Both the position numbers and the translations under genes were made by a program. From positions 1 to 64,000 of the forward strand of contig VGRY01000002.1 in the NCBI GenBank assembly GCA_016875195.1: a DNA stretch of 64,000 nucleotides, written 5' to 3'. The notes beneath the pieces are model-generated. The model made no database searches. It was not told where the DNA came from and saw nothing but the letters and a program-made list of their open reading frames with translations. Shown here one piece after another: positions 7,776-15,337 of this stretch (positions within the stretch are counted from its first letter, which is position 1; the number at the start of each line of letters is the position of its first letter). The stretch comes from Deltaproteobacteria bacterium (GTDB lineage: Bacteria; Desulfobacterota; BSN033; UBA1163).

Positions 7776-10061
7776 GTGAAAGAACCGGAAGGGGCAGCTA
7801 ATTTCCTTGGAGTTCTCTATAAGCGACATTTCCAGGGAGCGCTCGTGCGCGCAGGCGCAAGTGCGGTTATGTGGCTCTTTGCGCTAGCTGCTTTTCTTTT
7901 AAACGCGATCAGAATAGATCACTTTATTGGGGTTACCCTCGCCGTTGTATACCTCATCTTAATCAATCCTCCTACTCTGTTGTTCTTGAAACGTATTACC
8001 CAAATCCGCTTATACAAGTATGCGTCACTTTTCATCAATTTCCTGGAGATCCTTGGGTATACAGCGATTATCTATTTTTTGGGGGGCATCGAGGCTATTT
8101 ACCTTACTTCAATCTATGCTGCAATCATTACCTATGTGGGGGTTGTATCGCCAAGGAGTTTTCCTTTTATCATAGCTGCTATGTGTTCGGTTGCTTTCAG
8201 CTTTGTTGTCTTAGGTGAATATTTCGGCTACCTACCGCCTCAGTATGTCCTTCTGTCTTATGATCCTCCATTGGTGGACCAATTGGCTCAACTCGTAGTG
8301 GTCATTGGTTTACTTTTGGTTGTAGCATATATTTCTTCGTTAACCGGCGGTATTCTGAAAAAGAGCCGGGACACATTAAAAGTAAAAAATCTTGAGCTTA
8401 TCGAGAAAACCGTTTTGTTGCAAGAAGTTGAGAGAGATCTGCGTAGAGCGCACCAGGAGTTAGAGAGCCGGGTTAAAGAAAGGACAATAGAACTGAAGGA
8501 AGCAAACGACCAGCTTAGTGCGGAGATCGCAGATCGAAAACGGATAGAGGAAGCACTTCGGGAATCCGAAGAGAAATATCGATCCCTGGTAGATCATGCC
8601 AACGATGCCATCTTTATTGCCCAGGATGGCATGGTCAAGTTTCCTAATCCGAGCACACTCGCTTTGACGGGCTATTCCGAAGAGGATTATGCAAATACCC
8701 CCTTTATGAATCTCATCCATCCGGAAGACCAGGAAATGGTGATTGAAAGGTATAACCAACGACTAAGAGGGGAAGATGTTCCAAGTCCCTATGCTTTCCG
8801 GATCATCAATAAGGCTGGCGAAGAGATGTGGGTCCATCTCAATGCCGTTCTGACTGAATGGGAGAAGAGACCGGCTATTTTGTGTTTTATCCGGGATATC
8901 ACATCCCATAAGAGGTTGGAGGTTCAATTTCAACAGGCCCAGAAGATGGAAGCGGTGGGGACCCTTGCTGGAGGCATTGCCCATGACTTCAATAATCTCC
9001 TTCAGTCTGTCCTGGGCTACACAGAAATCCTACTGATGAATAAGCAAGTGAGACAATATGCCTCTAATGACCTTGAAGAGATCAAGCGTGCGGCTAAACG
9101 AGGAGCTGAGCTCACCCAACAACTTTTGACTTTCAGTCGGAAGATCGAGAGCAAGTTAAGGCCCATGGATCTTAATCAGGAGGTTGTACAGGTCCAAAAA
9201 ATTCTCCAGAGAACTATCCCGAAGATGATCGAAGTCGAACTTTCCCTCGACGGCGACCTAAAACCAATCAATGCGGATCCGGCTCAGGTAGAACAGGTTT
9301 TAATTAACTTGGCAGTCAATGCGAGAGATGCCATGCCTGAGGGGGGCAAACTAATCATCCGAACACACAATGTCACTTTGGATTGGGAATTTTGTAAGAA
9401 CCGTCTGGGATTAAAACCAGGGGATTATGTAGAATTGACGGTTTCGGATACTGGCCATGGGATGGATGAGGAGACACTTAAAAATATTTTCGATCCCTTC
9501 TATACCACCAAAGACGTGGGAAAGGGGACAGGTCTCGGGCTTGCCATGGTTTATGGGATCATGAAGAGCCATGAGGGGTATATCGATTGTGAAAGCAAGC
9601 CCAATGAAGGGACTACTTTCAAAATTTATTTTCAGGTGGTTGAAAGAGAAAAGGTAACGGAGGAATTGAAAGAGGATGAAGAAGTGAAAGGAGGTTCAGA
9701 AACGATCCTCTTGGTTGATGATGAGAAACCTATCCGCGATTTCGGAGAGCAGATATTTAGCAGATTTGGGTATACGGTACTTCCGGTTTCTGATGGGGAA
9801 AGCGCCCTGAATTTATACCAGGAAAAGAAGGATGAAATAGATTTAGTCATCCTTGATCTGATTATGCCGGTGATGGGAGGAAAGAAATGCCTGGAGTGGC
9901 TTCTTCAGATTAACCCAAATGTAAAGGTGATTATTTCAAGCGGATATTCACCAGAAGAAACTGTGAAAGAGGTTTTAGAAAAGGGCGCCAAAAATTTTGT
10001 CAACAAACCTTTTAATATGAAGGAGATGCTTCAAGTCGTTCGAAAAGTCCTGGATGAATGA
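7776..10061 (+). CDS. Membrane-bound hybrid histidine kinase with PAS and receiver domains
   Basis: This 761-residue signalling protein has an N-terminal membrane region of about six hydrophobic segments (residues 15-195) and a coiled-coil linker to about 260. A PAS domain (about 265-385) precedes a histidine kinase core with His403 in GGIAHDFNNLL. ATP-binding boxes follow (NLAVNARDAM, DTGHGMD, GKGTGLGLAMVYGI), and a C-terminal receiver domain has Asp694 in the VILDLIMP motif. It can autophosphorylate and pass the phosphate to its own receiver. No DNA-binding output domain or separate regulator is adjacent, so the target is unknown. The start is GTG, with GAGGAGGTGGT just upstream. Confidence 0.9.
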   Translation: MKEPEGAANFLGVLYKRHFQGALVRAGASAVMWLFALAAFLLNAIRIDHFIGVTLAVVYLILINPPTLLFLKRITQIRLYKYASLFINFLEILGYTAIIYFLGGIEAIYLTSIYAAIITYVGVVSPRSFPFIIAAMCSVAFSFVVLGEYFGYLPPQYVLLSYDPPLVDQLAQLVVVIGLLLVVAYISSLTGGILKKSRDTLKVKNLELIEKTVLLQEVERDLRRAHQELESRVKERTIELKEANDQLSAEIADRKRIEEALRESEEKYRSLVDHANDAIFIAQDGMVKFPNPSTLALTGYSEEDYANTPFMNLIHPEDQEMVIERYNQRLRGEDVPSPYAFRIINKAGEEMWVHLNAVLTEWEKRPAILCFIRDITSHKRLEVQFQQAQKMEAVGTLAGGIAHDFNNLLQSVLGYTEILLMNKQVRQYASNDLEEIKRAAKRGAELTQQLLTFSRKIESKLRPMDLNQEVVQVQKILQRTIPKMIEVELSLDGDLKPINADPAQVEQVLINLAVNARDAMPEGGKLIIRTHNVTLDWEFCKNRLGLKPGDYVELTVSDTGHGMDEETLKNIFDPFYTTKDVGKGTGLGLAMVYGIMKSHEGYIDCESKPNEGTTFKIYFQVVEREKVTEELKEDEEVKGGSETILLVDDEKPIRDFGEQIFSRFGYTVLPVSDGESALNLYQEKKDEIDLVILDLIMPVMGGKKCLEWLLQINPNVKVIISSGYSPEETVKEVLEKGAKNFVNKPFNMKEMLQVVRKVLDE

Positions 10062-10187
10062 AACTATTTCCACCTTTAATCCAAAGATCACTTCTTAATT
10101 CTTAAAATAGCTAAGCCGCCGGTGACAAATCAATATTGACCTTTTATTTTACGTTCCGTATAATGACATAAAAAAACGGCGGGTTTG

Positions 10188-11561
10188 ATGAAGCTAACTC
10201 AAACACAACTGCATCTGCCTATCTATACATTCAATGGGATTTCCCTGGAAAAGTCTGCCAAGGGTGAGAAAAATGGGCGGACCGCTAATAGGTTAGCGCC
10301 ATCTGATAGAGCTTTTCATGATTGGTATAGATTTGTTCTCTCTTTTCCTCCTCACCTCGTAAATAGTTACATTGAAGATTTTGGTTTGGATGGAAGACAC
10401 GTCATCTTGGATCCTTTTTGTGGAACGGGGACTACCCTTGTTGAATCTAAATTGCATGGCATCAAAGCAATCGGGCTTGAATCAAACATTTTTGCGCATT
10501 TCGCCAGCTCTGTAAAAGTTGATTGGAATATCGATCCCGAGTTATTGAAGAAGAAGGCACGCCATATTGCGAATTCGGCTTTAGAATTATTGAAGGCAGA
10601 GGGCTTCGATGACAGCAGCCTTTCGAAGCGCCATGCAAAAGAAGGTCCCCTTAGAGATCTCGATCCTGAAGCAGCAAGCCTGCTGCTAACTAACTCAATT
10701 AGTCCTCTCCCTTTACACAAAACTCTCATCTTACTTGATTTTCTGAGAGAGCACAAAGAGCAACCTTTTTATCGGCATGCCCTGCTTGCATTAGCGAATG
10801 CTTTAGTGTTCAGGATCAGTAATCTTCATTTCGGGCCGGAGGTAGGAGTCGGAAAGCCCAAAATGGATGTCCCGGTTGTTGCTTCATGGCTTCAAGAAGT
10901 AGATAGGATCGCAAACGATTTAAAGCTTGTTAAAGGGAGGGCATATCCCAATACTATAACCTATTTGGGTGATGCCCGGAATGTTAGTGACTTCATAGAG
11001 CCCCATTCGGTGGATGCCGTAATCACTTCTCCTCCATATCCAAATGAAAAGGATTATACAAGGACAACAAGACTTGAATCTGTCATTCTTGGGTTTATCA
11101 AGAATAAAGCTGAGCTGAAAGAGATGAAGAAGAGCTTTATACGTTCAAATACACGGGGTGTTTATAAAGGCGACGAAGATGATAAGTATGTAGAAGGTCA
11201 TCCAGAAATTCAGAGGATTGCGGAATCCATAGAGAGACGCAGAAAGGAGCTTGGAAAAGATTCCGGGTTTGAAAAACTTTACGGGAGAGTGACCAAATTG
11301 TATTTCGGTGGTATGGCGCGTCATCTGGCCGAGCTTCGCTCTGTACTTCGCCCTAGTGCCCAGTTAGCCTACGTGGTGGGAGACCAGGCTTCTTATCTGA
11401 GAATTATGATTCGTACAGGACAGCTGTTGGCTGATATAGCAGAGGCACTTGGGTATAAATTGGTGAGGATAGATCTATTTCGCACGAGATACGCTACCGT
11501 AACGAGAGAACAGTTAAGAGAGGAAGTTGTTGTCCTAAGATGGCCCGGGAAGAAAAGGTGA
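10188..11561 (+). CDS. DNA methyltransferase (N4-cytosine/N6-adenine type) of a restriction-modification pair
   Basis: This protein of about 457 residues carries the S-adenosylmethionine-binding motif DPFCGTGTT starting at Asp75 and the catalytic motif SPPY at 281-284. That identifies an amino-methyltransferase of the N6-adenine/N4-cytosine class. The SAM motif precedes the catalytic motif, the reverse of the order in beta-class enzymes. Substrate DNA is presumably recognised by the region between or after these motifs. The downstream gene starts 4 nt after the stop codon, indicating translational coupling with a likely endonuclease. I chose ATG 10188 over the TTG three bases earlier. Confidence 0.85.
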   Translation: MKLTQTQLHLPIYTFNGISLEKSAKGEKNGRTANRLAPSDRAFHDWYRFVLSFPPHLVNSYIEDFGLDGRHVILDPFCGTGTTLVESKLHGIKAIGLESNIFAHFASSVKVDWNIDPELLKKKARHIANSALELLKAEGFDDSSLSKRHAKEGPLRDLDPEAASLLLTNSISPLPLHKTLILLDFLREHKEQPFYRHALLALANALVFRISNLHFGPEVGVGKPKMDVPVVASWLQEVDRIANDLKLVKGRAYPNTITYLGDARNVSDFIEPHSVDAVITSPPYPNEKDYTRTTRLESVILGFIKNKAELKEMKKSFIRSNTRGVYKGDEDDKYVEGHPEIQRIAESIERRRKELGKDSGFEKLYGRVTKLYFGGMARHLAELRSVLRPSAQLAYVVGDQASYLRIMIRTGQLLADIAEALGYKLVRIDLFRTRYATVTREQLREEVVVLRWPGKKR

Positions 11562-11565
11562 AATA

Positions 11566-12366
11566 ATGGCCGCAATTAAAAATCGATATTCACAGATCAT
11601 AGAAACGATTTTTTCTAAATATTTTCAGAAAGGATCGACAGAAATCTTATTTGAGCGGTCTGAAATTATAGCAGCAGCTAAGAAACTTCGAATAAAACTT
11701 CCCAAGAACATAGGAGATGTACTCTATTCATTCCGTTATCGGGCTTCATTACCGGATAGCATTGTTGAAAAAGCTCCCAAAGGATTTGAGTGGATTATCC
11801 GCCCTGCCGGGAGAGGGCGCTATAAGTTTGTACTCACCACCCTATCCGCTATTCTACCATCCAAGATCCTATTAGAGACAAAGATACCGGATGCCACACC
11901 CGGAGTGATCAGTAAGTATAAACTCAACGATGAACAAGCGCTTTTGGCAAAGCTTCGTTACAACAGGCTCATTGATATTTTCACCGGCCTCACTTGTTAT
12001 TCCTTACAGAACCATTTGCGTACAGCGATACCCGATATCGGACAGGTTGAGACGGATGAAATATACATTGGTATCGATAAGAGAGGGGTCCACTATGTTA
12101 TTCCGGTTCAAGCAAAGGGGGGATCGGACAAAATTGGAGTTGTCCAGATTGAGCAGGATGTAGCTGTTTGTAAAACGAAATTTCAAGGGCTCATTTGCAG
12201 ATCAATCGCTGCCCAGTTTATGCAAGAAAATGTCATTGCATTGTTTGAATGTGAAATGACGGGAGAAGGTGTCCGGGTCTCTGCAGAAAAGCATTACAGG
12301 TTAGTAAACCCGGAAGAACTGACCGAAGAAGAATTAAAAGCCTATCAAAAGCGACCCCCCGACTGA
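11566..12366 (+). CDS. Probable type II restriction endonuclease, PD-(D/E)XK-like
   Basis: This 266-residue protein is coupled to the methyltransferase. Residues about 155-190 read VETDEIYIGID followed by VIPVQAKGG, which resembles a nuclease core with acidic residues and a QAK motif standing for (D/E)XK. The preceding segment (LNDEQALLAKLRYNRLIDIF) is typical of the helix before the core in such endonucleases. I do not recognise a named family, and the cleavage site is unknown. It would cut unmethylated foreign DNA, with the upstream enzyme protecting the host. No specificity subunit or Vsr-like gene is nearby. Confidence 0.65.
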   Translation: MAAIKNRYSQIIETIFSKYFQKGSTEILFERSEIIAAAKKLRIKLPKNIGDVLYSFRYRASLPDSIVEKAPKGFEWIIRPAGRGRYKFVLTTLSAILPSKILLETKIPDATPGVISKYKLNDEQALLAKLRYNRLIDIFTGLTCYSLQNHLRTAIPDIGQVETDEIYIGIDKRGVHYVIPVQAKGGSDKIGVVQIEQDVAVCKTKFQGLICRSIAAQFMQENVIALFECEMTGEGVRVSAEKHYRLVNPEELTEEELKAYQKRPPD

Positions 12367-12399
12367 TCAACTTACGCACTCACTTGATAATCATTTTCA

Positions 12400-12888
12400 T
12401 TACTGAGCGCATTCGGAGGGGTCGCCCTTTAGTTTGGAGAGGGCGTGGGGAAGGGCAGGGAGGATGACCTGCAAATTCTCTTTAACACTCTTCGGGCTTC
12501 CCGGTAGATTGACAATCAGGCTCGAACCCCGAATTCCACAAACTGCCCTTGAGATCATGGCATGATGGGTCTTTTTCAAGCTTTCAGCCCTCATGGCCTC
12601 GGAGAATCCTGGAACTTCCTTATCAATTACTTTCAGTGTCGCCTCTGGTGTCACATCCCGTGGACTCAATCCTGTTCCTCCAGTGGTGAGGATCAGGTCT
12701 ACCTTCAAATCATCCGCACACTTTATTAATGCATTGACAATCTGTTCTTTCTCATCGGGAATGATTTCATAATGGATGACTTCGGAGGGTAAATCTTTAA
12801 TCATCTCTTCAATGAGGGGACCGCTTGTATCCCCCCGCTCTCCCTTTGATCCTTTATCACTCATAGTAATGATAGCTACTTTGAACAT
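12400..12888 (-). CDS. MogA/MoaB family molybdopterin biosynthesis protein
   Basis: This protein of about 162 residues belongs to the MoaB/Mog family, which adenylylates molybdopterin before molybdate insertion. Motifs include ITMSDKGSKGERGDTSG near the N-terminus, LILTTGGTGLSPRDVTPEAT in the middle and LPGSPKSVKENLQVILPALPHAL near the end. The frame extends to 12900, but I place the start at ATG 12888 because GGAG lies 8 nt upstream. It is the last gene of the Moco operon. Confidence 0.9.
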   Translation of the reverse strand: MFKVAIITMSDKGSKGERGDTSGPLIEEMIKDLPSEVIHYEIIPDEKEQIVNALIKCADDLKVDLILTTGGTGLSPRDVTPEATLKVIDKEVPGFSEAMRAESLKKTHHAMISRAVCGIRGSSLIVNLPGSPKSVKENLQVILPALPHALSKLKGDPSECAQ

Positions 12889-12913
12889 AACTGACTCCAA
12901 ATTCCATAAAATA

Positions 12914-12957
12914 ACTCCCCCTCTCCCCCTCTTAATTTAAGAGGGGGTTGGGGGGCG
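12914..12957. repeat. CCCTC/GAGGG palindrome
   Basis: CCCCCTCTTAATTTAAGAGGGGG-like inverted repeat between the mog and MOSC genes. It is a member of the dispersed CCTC/GAGG family. Confidence 0.6.
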
Positions 12958-12966
12958 TTATTATGA

Positions 12967-13416
12967 TCAATGACCAATGCTGATTTCATCTCCTACTTTT
13001 ACTTCTCCTTCAGTTACAACCTCGGCAAAGATGCCTTCCCTTGGCATGACACAGTCTCCTGCCTGGTAGTAGATGGCACAGCGTTCGTGACACTCCTTTC
13101 CAATTTGGGTCACACGGAGGACGATGGCCTTTCCGATAAGGATTTCTGTTCCTATGGGGAGGTTGACAAGATCAATGCCTTCTGTCGTGATGTTCTCCGC
13201 AAAATCGCCAAAACCCACATTTAGCCCTTTGGCTTTCATCTTTTCGACTGACTCATTAGCTAAGAGGCTGACTTGCCTGTGCCAGGGTCCGCCGTGGGCA
13301 TCACCTTTCAGACCAAAATCTTTAAGTATGGTACACGATCCGATATTGGTCTTTTTGGTGCCCTTTACATCGCTGATATTCACTGCTAATACCTTGCCTC
13401 GCTGAGTTTTATTCAT
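12967..13416 (-). CDS. MOSC domain protein
   Basis: This 149-residue protein consists of a single MOSC domain, the fold shared with the C-terminus of Moco sulfurases. Conserved features include GLKGDAHGG (about residues 35-43), SVEKMKAKGLNVGFGDFAENI, and CHERCAIYYQAGDCVMPREG with the likely reactive cysteine. Family members bind molybdopterin cofactor and often sit in Moco operons. The exact reaction is unknown. It lies between moaC and the mog-type gene on the same strand. Confidence 0.85.
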   Translation of the reverse strand: MNKTQRGKVLAVNISDVKGTKKTNIGSCTILKDFGLKGDAHGGPWHRQVSLLANESVEKMKAKGLNVGFGDFAENITTEGIDLVNLPIGTEILIGKAIVLRVTQIGKECHERCAIYYQAGDCVMPREGIFAEVVTEGEVKVGDEISIGH

Positions 13417-13445
13417 CGTTTATCTCTCCATGATGTCCTTAAAAG

Positions 13446-13575
13446 GGTTCGAGGGTTCAGGGGTTCGAGTGAAAAATATTTTCTAATTCACTTGCCCACT
13501 TGAATCCTTGGCCCCTTGAACCCTTCTATTCCCATTCCGAACTCCCAACTCCGAACCCCGAACTGTGAACGTTCC
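13446..13575. repeat. Word-like intergenic repeat overlapping the moaC 3' end
   Basis: GGGTTCGAGGGTTCAGGGGTTCGAG on one side and CTTGAATCCTTGGCCCCTTGAACCC on the other form an imperfect inverted repeat. It is followed by tandem CCGAACTCCCAACTCCGAAC words that run into the moaC reading frame and encode its last 20 or so residues. Confidence 0.55.
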
Positions 13576-14031
13576 ACTCTTTCCTCCGGTCTTCTTTACC
13601 AGATGGATGTCGGTCAACCCCATTCCCCGGTCGATCGCTTTACACATATCATAAATCGTCAAACCTGCCGTGGCCACAGCAACAAGAGCTTCCATTTCCA
13701 CTCCGGTCCGAGCCTTGATTCTGACTTTGGACTCGATATCGATTCGGCTCTCCTTTTCGAATGGAAAAAAGTTGATCTCCACATGAGAGAGATTGAGGGG
13801 ATGACACATAGGGATGATTTCAGAGGTCCTCTTTGCCGCCATGATGCCTGCCACTTTTGCCACGGAGAGAACATCTCCTTTTGCAATCTTGCCGGACATG
13901 ATCTTTTTAAAGGTGGCGCGCTTCATATAGATAGACCCCTTCACGATGGCTTCTCTTAATGTCTCTGACTTGGCACTGACATCCACCATCTTCGCCCGAC
14001 CCTTCTTATCAAAATGAGTTAGTTTAGGCAT
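13483..14031 (-). CDS. moaC: Cyclic pyranopterin monophosphate synthase MoaC
   Basis: This protein of about 182 residues converts the MoaA product into cyclic pyranopterin monophosphate. Family signatures are LTHFDKKGRAKMVDVSAK at the start, IPMCHPLNLSHVEI in the middle, and KARTGVEMEALVAVATAGLTIYDMCKA followed by IDRGM and KTGGKSG. The frame opens earlier at 14079, but AAAGGGAGAGACGG right before ATG 14031 fixes the start. The last 20-25 residues (from about GSELGVRNGNRR) are encoded by an intergenic repeat and are unlike normal MoaC tails. It is the fourth gene of the riboswitch-controlled Moco operon. Confidence 0.95.
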   Translation of the reverse strand: MPKLTHFDKKGRAKMVDVSAKSETLREAIVKGSIYMKRATFKKIMSGKIAKGDVLSVAKVAGIMAAKRTSEIIPMCHPLNLSHVEINFFPFEKESRIDIESKVRIKARTGVEMEALVAVATAGLTIYDMCKAIDRGMGLTDIHLVKKTGGKSGTFTVRGSELGVRNGNRRVQGAKDSSGQVN

Positions 14032-14077
14032 CCGTCTCTCCCTTTTAATGAACGCAGGTCGTATTACCAACCGATAC

Positions 14078-14238
14078 AAATTCCAATAACCAAATCACAA
14101 ACTCCAAATAAATTCCAATAACCAATGTTCAAATCACCAAACGCACCCCCCTCTCTCCCTCCCAGGGGAGAACGTGGGAATTTAATTTATTGGAATATTG
14201 GTTATTATTTGGTTATTGGTGCTTGGAATTTGGTAATT
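14078..14238. repeat. CCAATAACCAAAT-type imperfect palindrome
   Basis: The left arm carries tandem AATTCCAATAACCAAATC words and the right arm their complement (TTGGAATATTGGTTATTATT and TTGGTTATTGGTGC). A CCTC/GAGG segment lies in the centre. It fills the moaA-moaC gap and has the same architecture as the TTCGAA family but a different word. Confidence 0.65.
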
Positions 14239-14242
14239 CCCC

Positions 14243-15226
14243 TTATCCTCCTATCGCTGACATATTTCTCTGGCATTTCTTAAACTGGTGTGTGTTGATG
14301 TGATGTCTCTCCGGCTTCGTTCTTAAAGCCACGAGAAGCTGTTTCCTCAAATCCTCATCACTTCCACCATTTCTCAGGAATGACCTCACATCGATTTCTT
14401 CATCCGAGAAGAGGCAGGTCCTGATCTTTCCATCCGGCGTCAGACGAAGGCGATTGCAGGCCTCGCAGAAGTGGTCGCTCACTGGCCCGATCAATCCGAT
14501 TTCTCCGATTGCTCCTTCAAGGCGAAATCTACGGGCTGGGCCATCCCATTGATCAGAGGGTATGGGGATGAGTTTCCCTATTGCTTCGACCCGTTTTTTA
14601 ATCTCAGGAATGGTTAAAATATTCCCCTCTGTCCATTCCTCTCCATTCCCGGAGGGCATATACTCAATGTAGCGCACAATGAGCGGATGATGTAAAGTAA
14701 TCAGGGCAAAAGATTCAATCTCATCGTCATTTAAGCCCTTGATGGCGACCATATTGATTTTAATGGGAGAGAGAGAAACCTTCATGGCTTCTTCAATTCC
14801 CTGCCATACCTGTTCGTAGCCATCTCTCCTGGTGATCAATGAAAATCTATTACAATTGAGAGTGTCCAGGCTGATGTTGATCCTCTTAAGACCCGCCCGT
14901 TTCAGATCTGCAGCATAACCTTTCAAGAGCAACCCATTGGTGGTCAGGCTTAAATCCTTGATCTCTTTAATCATCGAGAGTTGGGAGACGAAATCAACGA
15001 TTCCTTTTCGTACGAGGGGTTCTCCCCCGGTTAATCTGACCTTAGAAATTCCCTCAAGGGCAAAAATCCTGACCAATCTCAGGAGCTCCTCATAAGAGAG
15101 GATCTCGCTATGAGGGATAAGGGAGAGCCCTTCCTCAGGCATGCAGTAGCGACAGCGGAGATTGCAACGGTCTGTCACCGAGATGCGAAGGTAATTAATG
15201 CTGCGTTTGTAAAGATCTAAAAGCAC
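14243..15226 (-). CDS. moaA: GTP 3',8-cyclase MoaA (radical SAM)
   Basis: This enzyme of about 327 residues rearranges GTP in the first step of molybdopterin synthesis. The N-terminal radical SAM motif is CNLRCRYC (within ISVTDRCNLRCRYCMPEEGL). A SAM-binding RLTGGEPLVRKG motif follows, and the C-terminal second cluster site reads CEACNRLRLTPDG followed by CLFS. The frame opens upstream with TTG at 15244, but GGAG lies 7 nt before GTG 15226, which is the more likely start. The C-terminal end lacks a clear GG tail but ends SAIGG, so the final glycines may be present. Confidence 0.95.
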   Translation of the reverse strand: MLLDLYKRSINYLRISVTDRCNLRCRYCMPEEGLSLIPHSEILSYEELLRLVRIFALEGISKVRLTGGEPLVRKGIVDFVSQLSMIKEIKDLSLTTNGLLLKGYAADLKRAGLKRINISLDTLNCNRFSLITRRDGYEQVWQGIEEAMKVSLSPIKINMVAIKGLNDDEIESFALITLHHPLIVRYIEYMPSGNGEEWTEGNILTIPEIKKRVEAIGKLIPIPSDQWDGPARRFRLEGAIGEIGLIGPVSDHFCEACNRLRLTPDGKIRTCLFSDEEIDVRSFLRNGGSDEDLRKQLLVALRTKPERHHINTHQFKKCQRNMSAIGG

Positions 15227-15237
15227 TAATTTCTCCA

Positions 15238-15337
15238 ATGCCAAATGTCAAAGTTCAAAGGAAATTCAAAGCCAAAATGTCAAAATTTAGAATTTGACAT
15301 TCCTTTGACATTTGGATTTTGTTATTTGTAATTTCAG
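15238..15337. repeat. CCAAATGTCAAAG-type imperfect palindrome
   Basis: CCAAATGTCAAAGTTCAAAGG and CCTTTGACATTTGG form the arms, with CCAAAATGTCAAAATTTAG and GAATTTGACATT nested inside. It lies between the fused moeA gene and moaA and has the same word-repeat design as the TTCGAA elements. Confidence 0.6.
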
